DNA of 64,000 bases from assembly GCF_900089585.1 (NCBI RefSeq), contig NZ_FLRH01000003.1, positions 496,001 to 560,000 on the forward strand, in the 5' to 3' direction. Below the pieces are notes generated by a model. That model ran no database searches. It was not told the origin of the DNA and saw nothing but the letters and a program-made list of their open reading frames with translations. This document shows, piece by piece, positions 58,104-64,000 of this stretch; the first letter of the stretch is position 1, and each line of letters begins with the position of its first letter. This DNA comes from Micromonospora sediminicola. GTDB lineage: Bacteria > Actinomycetota > Actinomycetes > Mycobacteriales > Micromonosporaceae. Both the position numbers and the translations under genes were made by a program.

Positions 58104-59633
58104 ATGACGACCTCACCGATCGAGCGTGCCGCCGACTCGTTCGCGGCCGAACTCGCCCGGCACCGGACCGGCCGAGGGCTGTCCAAGAAACAGTTGGCGA
58201 CGCTGATGGGCTTCGACCCGTCCTACGTCAGCCACGTCGAAGGGCGCCGCCACCGGCCCACCGAGGACTTCGCCCGCCGGGCCGAGGCCGTCCTGGAGGC
58301 CAGCGGCGCGATCTGGCAGCGCTTCCGGGAGTACGACGAGCTGCGGCACGGCCGGGCCGCCGGCGCGCACCGGGATCCGCCGGTACCCGGCCAGTGGCTG
58401 CCGCCCGGCACCGGCCTGGTGGTCGAGCGCGAGGTCGCCACGCTCACCCACACCGGCGACGGCTACCACTGCGCCATCCGCCGGGAGCTCTACAACGCCG
58501 GCACCGAGCCGGTCACCCGCTACCTGGTCCGGGTCGCGGTCGACCGCTACCCGAACGATCCGGGGCGCTCCAACCGGCACCACCGGGAGCATCCGCTCAC
58601 CTTCGCCGAGCTGCAACTCACCGCGTACCGGGACGACGGCAGCGGGCGGGAGCCGATGCACTGGCGGGCCAAACACGACCGGGACGCGTTCAAGGAGATC
58701 TGGCTGCTCTTCGAGAACGACGAGGGCCGCTTCCCGCTCTACCCGGGCGACCGGGTCACCATCGAGTACGCGTACCAGGTCGGCCGGGACAAGTGGGGCC
58801 CCTGGTTCCAGCGCGCCGTACGCCTGCCCACCCGGCACCTGGCGGTGCGCCTCGACCTGCCCGCGGACCTCGACCCGAAGGTGTGGGGCGCGGAGACCTC
58901 GCTGTCGGCGGAGGAGGGACCGCTGCGGACGCCGATCCAGCGCACCACTGCCGACGACCGGCTGATCTTCGACTGGGGGACCGACGACCCGCCGCTGAAC
59001 GCCCGCTACCGGTTGCAGTGGCGGTTCCGCAGTCCGGCGCCGGAGGCCGAGCCGGACGGCCCGCCGGCCGGCGGCCGGGTGCGGGCCAGCGACCGGATGC
59101 GCGCGGTGGGCATCGTGCAACGCGGCGACGACCTGCTCCGGCAACCGGCCCGCCCGTTCGACCTGCCGGCCGAGGAGCCGCACGCCCGGAAGGTGGTCGA
59201 CCGGCTCGCCGGCATGCTGGTCCGCCTGGACGAGCTGCACCCGTTCAGCAAGGGCGTCGGCCTCGCCGCCCCCCAGCTCGGCCTCGGCTGGTCCGCCGCC
59301 CTGGTCCGCCCCGCCGACCGGGCGGCCGAACCGGTGGTGCTGCTCAACCCCCGCGTGGTGGACGCCGCCGCCGAGACCGACGAGCAGTACGAGGGCTGCC
59401 TCTCCTACTTCGACCACCGCGGCCTGGTGCCCCGGCCGCTGCGGATCGACGTGGAACACGCCCTCTGGGACGGCAGTCGGGTGATCACGTCCTTCGAGTA
59501 CGCGATGGCCCGGCTGGTCGCCCACGAGATCGACCACCTGGAGGGGCGCCTGTACGTCGACCGGATGGCCCCCGGCGTACCGCTGGTGCCGGTGGAGGAA
59601 TACCGCGAGACCGGTACCCCCTGGCGCTACTGA
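58104..59633 (+). CDS. XRE-type helix-turn-helix protein fused to a peptide deformylase domain
   Basis: About 509 residues starting at ATG 58104 after GAGGAAG. Residues about 8-70 are an XRE helix-turn-helix (LSKKQLATLMGFDPSYVSHVEG). Residues about 95-335 form a beta-rich region of unknown family. Residues about 345-500 are a deformylase with all three motifs: GVGLAAPQLG (near 384), EGCLSY (near 430) and HEIDHLEG (near 473). The metal ligands Cys, His and His and the catalytic Glu are therefore present. Canonical deformylases are 170-200 residues and lack the first two parts. The role is unclear: a regulator with enzymatic output, or a deformylase with a specialised substrate. Confidence 0.85.
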   Translation: MTTSPIERAADSFAAELARHRTGRGLSKKQLATLMGFDPSYVSHVEGRRHRPTEDFARRAEAVLEASGAIWQRFREYDELRHGRAAGAHRDPPVPGQWLPPGTGLVVEREVATLTHTGDGYHCAIRRELYNAGTEPVTRYLVRVAVDRYPNDPGRSNRHHREHPLTFAELQLTAYRDDGSGREPMHWRAKHDRDAFKEIWLLFENDEGRFPLYPGDRVTIEYAYQVGRDKWGPWFQRAVRLPTRHLAVRLDLPADLDPKVWGAETSLSAEEGPLRTPIQRTTADDRLIFDWGTDDPPLNARYRLQWRFRSPAPEAEPDGPPAGGRVRASDRMRAVGIVQRGDDLLRQPARPFDLPAEEPHARKVVDRLAGMLVRLDELHPFSKGVGLAAPQLGLGWSAALVRPADRAAEPVVLLNPRVVDAAAETDEQYEGCLSYFDHRGLVPRPLRIDVEHALWDGSRVITSFEYAMARLVAHEIDHLEGRLYVDRMAPGVPLVPVEEYRETGTPWRY

Positions 59634-59641
59634 CACGGGGG

Positions 59642-59683
59642 GCCGGGTCGCGTGCCCCAGGGGGCGGGGGCACGCGACCCGGC
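59642..59683. terminator. Bidirectional intrinsic terminator
   Basis: GCCGGGTCGCGTGCCC pairs exactly with 59668-59683 (16 bp), extended by one further C-G pair around an 8-base loop. It lies between the convergent HTH-deformylase and flavohaemoglobin genes. Confidence 0.87.
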
Positions 59684-59699
59684 TCGGGGGGAGAAAGGT

Positions 59700-60821
59700 T
59701 CAGAGGTTGCCGAACGTGTCGTAGCGGATGTTGTCCGGCGGGACGTCGTCGGCGGCGAGCGCCCGCAGCGTCGCCCGGACCATGGCCGCCGAACCGGAGA
59801 CGTAACAGTCGTGCGTGGTCCACGGGCCGTACCGGGTGACCACCTCGGAGACGTCACCCTGCTCACCGGCGTAGTCCGCGTCCTCGCTGCACGCCGGCGT
59901 CACCGACAGCCAGGGGTGGGTCGCCACCAGCTCCTCCAGACCGGCCAGCCCGTACAGCTCCTCGGGGCGGCGGGCGCCGTAGAAGACGTGCACCCAGCGG
60001 GTTCGGTTGACCCGGGCCAGCTCCTCCACCAGCGCCTTGATCGGGGCCAGCCCGACGCCGCCGGCCACGCAGAGGATGTCCCGGGTGGAATCCGGGTCCA
60101 GCGTCATCGAGCCCATCGGCGCGGCCACCCGCAGCAGGTCACCCGGCTTGGTCCGGCGGACCAGCGCGCCGGAGACCCAGCCCGCCGCCCCGGGCGGTGT
60201 CCGGACGTGGAACTCCAGCACGTTCTCCTCGTTCGGGGCGTTCGCCACCGAGTACGTCCGCCACACCCGGGGGTGGTAGCGGGGCACCTCCACGCTCACG
60301 TACTGACCGGCCTTCCAGGGGAGCGGATCCTGGAGGGCGCGGACGGTCAGCACCGCCGTGTCCGGGCCGTGCCGCTCGTGGGTGAGCACCTCGGCGTGCC
60401 AGAACGGCGGGTTCCCGTCCGCCTCCGCGCCGGCGAGCATCCGCTCGCTGATGCTCGCGTACGCCTCCCGCCACGCCTGGTCGTACTCCAGGTTCCAGCC
60501 GTCGCCGGCGGTGCTGCGCAGCGCGTCGAGCAGGGCGACGCCCATGGTCTCGTAGTGGGCGGACGACACGTGGAACTTCCGGTGGTCCCGACCCAGCGCG
60601 CGCAGGTACTCGTCGAAGCTCTCCGGGTCGTCCACCGTCTGGGTGGCCGTGACGATGGCCTCCAGGATCCGGTCGCCCTGCCCGTTCATCTGCACCGGGA
60701 AGAGCGCGCGCAGCTCCGGGTCGAGGAGGAACAGCCGGGCGTAGAAGTGGCCGCTGAGCCGCTCCCGGTGCTCCTCCACCAGGGCCCAGCTCTCCTTCAG
60801 CAGCCGCGCGAAGTTCTCCAC
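59700..60821 (-). CDS. hmp: Flavohaemoglobin-like protein (globin plus FAD/NAD reductase)
   Basis: 373 residues. The globin domain (1-135) begins FARLLKESWALVEEHRERL and has the proximal His in RALGRDHRKFHVSSAHY. The reductase has RTYSVANAPNEENVLEF (R-x-Y-S FAD motif), VAGGVGLAPIKALVEEL (NAD) and a C-terminal CYVSGSAAMV. By family it oxidises nitric oxide to nitrate using O2 and NAD(P)H. It is slightly shorter than E. coli Hmp. A 23-bp inverted repeat lies in the divergent promoter region. Confidence 0.9.
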   Translation of the reverse strand: MENFARLLKESWALVEEHRERLSGHFYARLFLLDPELRALFPVQMNGQGDRILEAIVTATQTVDDPESFDEYLRALGRDHRKFHVSSAHYETMGVALLDALRSTAGDGWNLEYDQAWREAYASISERMLAGAEADGNPPFWHAEVLTHERHGPDTAVLTVRALQDPLPWKAGQYVSVEVPRYHPRVWRTYSVANAPNEENVLEFHVRTPPGAAGWVSGALVRRTKPGDLLRVAAPMGSMTLDPDSTRDILCVAGGVGLAPIKALVEELARVNRTRWVHVFYGARRPEELYGLAGLEELVATHPWLSVTPACSEDADYAGEQGDVSEVVTRYGPWTTHDCYVSGSAAMVRATLRALAADDVPPDNIRYDTFGNL

Positions 60822-60886
60822 AGGGGCACGCTCCTTCTCCGTACGGGCGGATCGGCCCCCATAGAATGTCCACGCAGCGTGTCCGT

Positions 60887-60909
60887 CGGTCGCACACGAT
60901 GTGCGACCG
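60887..60909. promoter_or_regulatory. 23-bp inverted repeat, candidate operator for hmp
   Basis: CGGTCGCACA-CGA-TGTGCGACCG: 10-bp perfect arms and a 3-base centre, in the 122-base spacer between hmp and the CPBP gene. The site is 66 bases upstream of hmp and 35 upstream of the CPBP start. It does not match the NsrR consensus I know. Confidence 0.6.
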
Positions 60910-60943
60910 GCCCCCCTCGTCGCCGAGGTGGTTTCATGGTCCG

Positions 60944-61717
60944 GTGACGGTTGACGAGCTGGCCCGGCCGGTCTCCCGCCGGGTGCTGGGCACCGAGACG
61001 CTGCTCGTGCTCGGTCTCTCCCTCGGCCAGTCGGCCGTGTACGCGCTGGTCTCGCTGGTCGCCAAGCTCACCGCGTCGGGCGGGCTGTCGAAGCAGACCG
61101 CCGCGCTGAACACCTCCGCGTCCGCCCGGCCCTACCTCGACCTCACCTACCAGCTGCTCGGGATCGTCTTCGCGCTGCTGCCGGTGCTGCTCGCCGTACA
61201 CCTGCTGGCGCGCGACCCCGGCGACCCGGCGCGGACGCTCGGCGTCGACCTCCGCCGGCCCGGCTCCGACCTGGTCCGCGGCGCGGGCCTGGCCGCGCTC
61301 ATCGGCCTGCCCGGCCTGGCGCTGTTCTGGGTGGCGGCGCAGCTCGGCATCAACGCCACCCTCGTTCCGGCCGCCCTGCCGGACCTCTGGTGGGCGGTGC
61401 CGGTGCTGATCCTCGCCGCCGTGCAGAACGCCGTGCTGGAGGAGGTGATCGTGGTCGGCTATCTGGTCACTCGGCTGCGCCAGCTCAACTGGCGGCTCGG
61501 CGCGGTGCTCGCGACCAGCGCGGTGCTGCGCGGCTCGTACCACCTCTACCAGGGCTTCGGCGCGTTCGTCGGCAACGCCGTGATGGGGCTGATCTTCGGG
61601 TGGTTCTACCTGCGCACGCGTCGGGTGGCCCCGCTGATCGTCGCGCACACCCTGCTCGACGTGGTCGCCTTCGTCGGCTACGCGCTGCTGCCGAGGTCCT
61701 GGTTCGGCTGGCTCTGA
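60944..61717 (+). CDS. CPBP-family intramembrane metalloprotease-like protein
   Basis: About 257 residues with about six to seven helices. Conserved blocks are NAVLEEVIVVGYL (Glu-Glu pair), SAVLRGSYHLYQGFGAFVGN (His) and PLIVAHTLLDV (His/Asp). The first block usually reads EExxxRG; here Val replaces Arg, as in some actinobacterial members. By family (Rce1/Abi) it may cleave membrane substrates or modulate partners. GTG 60944. It is divergent from hmp. Confidence 0.85.
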   Translation: MTVDELARPVSRRVLGTETLLVLGLSLGQSAVYALVSLVAKLTASGGLSKQTAALNTSASARPYLDLTYQLLGIVFALLPVLLAVHLLARDPGDPARTLGVDLRRPGSDLVRGAGLAALIGLPGLALFWVAAQLGINATLVPAALPDLWWAVPVLILAAVQNAVLEEVIVVGYLVTRLRQLNWRLGAVLATSAVLRGSYHLYQGFGAFVGNAVMGLIFGWFYLRTRRVAPLIVAHTLLDVVAFVGYALLPRSWFGWL

Positions 61718-61731
61718 GCGTTGCGCCAGGT

Positions 61732-61765
61732 CGGCGAGGTGGCGGGTGATGCCACCACCTCGCCG
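61732..61765. terminator. Bidirectional intrinsic terminator
   Basis: CGGCGAGGTGG pairs with CCACCTCGCCG (11-bp arms) around 12 bases, between convergent genes. Confidence 0.8.
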
Positions 61766-61777
61766 TACCGGTGTCGA

Positions 61778-63481
61778 TCAGGCGCGGGTGGGCCGGTAGC
61801 GGGCGACCGCCCGGGCGGCGAGCCGCTCGGCGGCGGCCGTACCACCGGTCGCGGCCGCCAGCGCCGCCGCGCCCGGCAGCAACCGGGCGGCCAGCCGCAA
61901 CCCGAGCCACCCACCCGCCTGCGCGGCCACCGGCGTGGCCAGCCGCCAGGCCGCCTCGGCCACCCGCCCCCACGGCCCGTCCGCCGGCTCGTCGGCCGCC
62001 CGGGCCGCCGCCAGCGCCGCCCGGGCCGTGCCGTCGTCCGGATGTACCGACGTCAGCACCAGCAACTCGGCCGCCCGGTCCGGATGCGCCGGCTCCCGCC
62101 CGTAGGCGGCGGCCAGGTGCAGCACCAGGTTCGCCTGGGTCCAGAGCACGGCGGTCAGCTCCGCGACCGGCGCGAACAGCCCGGCGCCCGCCGCCAACGC
62201 GCCGCCCGTGCCGGCCATCCGGACGAACCGCCGGGTCGCCAGCCGGGCCACCCCGTCCGCGTCCGCCTGCGGGTAGGCCCGGCGGACCTGCTCCACCCAG
62301 TCCCGGGCACGCGGACCGAGGGCGTCCACCGCGGCCAGGGCCAGCAACTCCGGCGCGAACCCGGGGTGGTCGCGCAACCTCGGCCCCACCGCCCGCCAGC
62401 CCTCCACCGGGGTACGCGCCACCGCCGCCGACCCGTCGGCCGGCCCGGTGCTCCGCTCACCCGTGCCCGCCGGGGTCGGCTGCGCGACGTCTCCACCGAC
62501 GCGCTCCGGCCCGGCGGTCTCCGCGCCCGGCCCGGCGGTCTCCGCGCCCGGCCCGGCGGTCTCCGCGCCCGGTCCGGCGGTCTCCGCGCCCGGTCCGGCG
62601 TCCGGAGCGACGTCCGCGGCGGCCTGCTCGGCGGTGCGCTTCGCCGGGCTGGTCCGCGCCGCCGGGGCGGCCTTGGTGGTCCGGCGGGCGCGCGCGGGGC
62701 GGGACGTTGCCCCCGATTCCTCGGCCGTGACCGGCAGGGCGTCGTCGGGCCGCGGCCCGGCCGTGGACGGTTCGGTCCCGGCCGGGGCGGTGAACTCGGG
62801 CGCGCCGGAGGTCTTCCGGGTCGCGCCGGCCGCCTTCCGGGCGGCGGGCGCCGCCTTCTTTGCGGCCGGGGCGGTCCTCTTGCCGGCCGGGGTGACCTCC
62901 ACAGCGGCAGCGGTCCCGTCCTCGGTGGCGGCCGTCCCGGTGGAGGCGCGTCGCGCCCGCTTCGGCGTCCCCTTCGCGACCGGGGCCGGCCCGGTCGCCG
63001 TCGCCCCGACCGGGGACTCCCCGGACGTCGTACTCCCGGCGGAAACCTCGCCCGGCATGGGATTGCCGGCCGCCGGTGGTGGGGCGGGCACCGCCGGCTC
63101 GCCGGGGAGCACGGCCGGCGGCGCACCGGGATCGGTGTCGTCCGGCTCGGTGGCGGCCCCGCCGGGCCGCGTGCCCGGACCGGTGTCGCCCGCCTCGGCG
63201 GCGGCCGTGCCGGCGCGCGAGGCCGGATCGGGCCCGGACAGGGCGCCGCCGGCGCGTGGACGAGGGGCCGGCGCCGTCTCGGTGACCGGGGTCGGCGGCT
63301 GGAAGACGACGGTCGGCGGGGTCCGACGCGACCGCCCGCGCGGTGGGGTGTCCTCCGTCGCCTCCACCGGAGCGGGCTCCGGCGCGGGTGGCGGACTGAA
63401 GGTCGGTCGGGGGGAGCGGCTCCGCCGGGCCTTGGCGGCGGGCTCGCGACGGGGCGGATCGCTCGGCGGGTGCTCCTGCAT
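61778..63481 (-). CDS. Ala/Pro-rich protein with C-terminal EcsC-like hydrophobic domain
   Basis: About 567 residues. ATG 63481 opens MQEHPPSDPPRRE. Residues about 1-350 are low-complexity Ala/Pro/Gly/Thr/Arg with lysine-rich histone H1-like patches (GKRTAPAAKKAAPAARKAAG). Four exact GPGAETA repeats, encoded by a 21-bp tandem repeat, follow. The last 200 residues are ordered: RLATRRFVRMAGTGGALAAG with an EcsC-like hydrophobic segment, FAPVAELTAVLWTQANLVLHLAAAYG. It is possibly DNA- or membrane-associated; function unknown. Confidence 0.7.
   Translation of the reverse strand: MQEHPPSDPPRREPAAKARRSRSPRPTFSPPPAPEPAPVEATEDTPPRGRSRRTPPTVVFQPPTPVTETAPAPRPRAGGALSGPDPASRAGTAAAEAGDTGPGTRPGGAATEPDDTDPGAPPAVLPGEPAVPAPPPAAGNPMPGEVSAGSTTSGESPVGATATGPAPVAKGTPKRARRASTGTAATEDGTAAAVEVTPAGKRTAPAAKKAAPAARKAAGATRKTSGAPEFTAPAGTEPSTAGPRPDDALPVTAEESGATSRPARARRTTKAAPAARTSPAKRTAEQAAADVAPDAGPGAETAGPGAETAGPGAETAGPGAETAGPERVGGDVAQPTPAGTGERSTGPADGSAAVARTPVEGWRAVGPRLRDHPGFAPELLALAAVDALGPRARDWVEQVRRAYPQADADGVARLATRRFVRMAGTGGALAAGAGLFAPVAELTAVLWTQANLVLHLAAAYGREPAHPDRAAELLVLTSVHPDDGTARAALAAARAADEPADGPWGRVAEAAWRLATPVAAQAGGWLGLRLAARLLPGAAALAAATGGTAAAERLAARAVARYRPTRA
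62511..62594. repeat. 21-bp tandem repeat, four copies, inside a gene
   Basis: CCGGCGGTCTCCGCGCCCGG plus one base (C, C, T, T) repeated four times. It encodes the heptapeptide GPGAETA in tandem on the minus strand. Length keeps the frame, so copy number could vary without disrupting the gene. Confidence 0.9.
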
Positions 63482-63615
63482 ATCGATGGAGCGTAGCCGT
63501 GGAGGTGATCTGGCACACGGTGGAAACACGGTGGCCGGGTCGGGTACCGGTAGTCGCTTTGCTCCGGGCGGGTGCGGACCTGTATTCTCGGGCGCGGTGA
63601 CCTCCGGGCCACCAG

Positions 63616-63706
63616 GGAGACTTCGCCTAGTCTGGTCTATGGCGCCGCACTGCTAATGCGGTTGGGGTCTTAAAGCCCCTCCCGGGTTCGAATCCCGGAG
63701 TCTCCG
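63616..63706 (+). tRNA. tRNA-Ser (anticodon GCT)
   Basis: 91 nt. Acceptor GGAGACT pairs with AGTCTCC. The anticodon loop CTGCTAA gives GCT. The variable arm is long, and the T-arm is CCGGGTTCGAATCCCGG. No CCA is encoded. Confidence 0.96.
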
Positions 63707-63742
63707 CGCGAAAGCCGGTTGTGTAGACTGGCCGAGCACCGG

Positions 63743-63815
63743 GCGCCCGTAGCTCAATGGATAGAGCATCTGACTACGGATCAGAAGGTTAGGGGTTCGA
63801 GTCCCTTCGGGCGCA
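63743..63815 (+). tRNA. tRNA-Arg (anticodon ACG)
   Basis: 73 nt. Acceptor GCGCCCG pairs with CGGGCGC. D-arm AGCTCAATGGATAGAGC, anticodon loop CTACGGA (ACG, read as ICG), T-arm GGGGTTCGAGTCCCT. It lies 36 bases after tRNA-Ser and is probably processed from the same transcript. No CCA is encoded. Confidence 0.96.
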
Positions 63816-63823
63816 CAGGATTG

Positions 63824-63863
63824 ATAAGGGCCCGAACTGCGGAAACGCGGTTCGGGCCCTTAT
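63824..63863 (+). terminator. Terminator after the tRNA pair
   Basis: ATAAGGGCCCGAACTGCG pairs with its complement (18-bp arms, one G-U) around a GAAA tetraloop, followed by TATTGCTGTT. The last 137 bases of the window hold no feature that I can support. Confidence 0.9.
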
Positions 63864-64000
63864 TGCTGTTCGGCCTGTGCGGACAGCGGATGCGACGTGG
63901 TGCGGCTCCTCCGCGGCCTGCGGCAGTCGAGGGCCAGCCGGCCGGGGCGGGCGCGATCGGTCCGGCCGCGGTGCCCACTCCGTGATCGGCCACCCGGGCG

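Noticed and set aside
63719..63985. Small protein frame across tRNA-Arg and its terminator
   Set aside because: The frame is a translation of the tRNA and hairpin; no ribosome binding site or conserved residues.

Overview
The window is 64 kb of very GC-rich chromosome with many GTG starts, stop/start overlaps of the GTGA, ATGA or TGATG type, and strong third-position G/C bias. Gene content and a dispersed GGGGCCCC hairpin suggest a filamentous actinobacterium of the Micromonospora type (Micromonosporaceae). That placement is inference from style and content, not from a marker gene. No rRNA, prophage, transposase or CRISPR array is visible. Three tRNA genes are present: Ser-TGA, Ser-GCT and Arg-ACG.

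Layout. 1-3343: ABC exporter and a sodium:solute symporter pair. 3344-5212: ECF sigma factor overlapping an Asp-box beta-propeller membrane protein, with a DnaA-box-like cluster upstream. 5265-8160: secreted repeat protein and a DUF5701 protein. 8210-11793: an exopolysaccharide-initiating sugar transferase followed by a LytS/LytTR-type two-component system. 12024-17876: Fpg/Nei glycosylase, GT4 glycosyltransferase, a three-gene CDP-alcohol operon, Nudix and CBS proteins. 17960-21031: large secreted propeller/malectin protein.

21250-37684 is the centrepiece, an exopolysaccharide locus. A seven-gene minus-strand operon runs from a Wzz/BY-kinase-like protein through a DUF3048 lipoprotein, an O-antigen-ligase-like polymerase, an APH-like kinase, a sulfotransferase and a Wzx flippase to a GH26-like lipoprotein. 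Next come a GT14 enzyme, a second sulfotransferase, a four-gene plus-strand operon (Alg14-like, Alg13-like, sulfotransferase, GT2), a second GH26-like protein and CysQ. CysQ removes the PAP left by PAPS-dependent sulfotransferases. Together these genes read as synthesis, sulfation, export and trimming of a sulfated surface polysaccharide.

37875-49653 holds mostly conserved genes (aminotransferase, CorA, cyclophilin, rhomboid, thiolase, an OmpR-type two-component system, GT2). It is broken by a 721-bp gene-free gap at 42963-43683 with a perfect 48-bp palindrome and two different tandem repeats. 49721-64000 holds a split transketolase divergent from a SoxR-type regulator, a quinone oxidoreductase, DNA alkylation repair, PEBP, methyltransferase and multi-pass membrane proteins, an iron-boxed FhuF, an HTH-peptide deformylase fusion, a flavohaemoglobin, a CPBP protein and an Ala/Pro-rich protein, ending in a tRNA pair.

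The most distinctive candidates are the sulfated exopolysaccharide locus with its apparently dead kinase domain, the CDP-alcohol triad, the sigma/propeller pair, the HTH-deformylase fusion and the palindrome-bearing gap.
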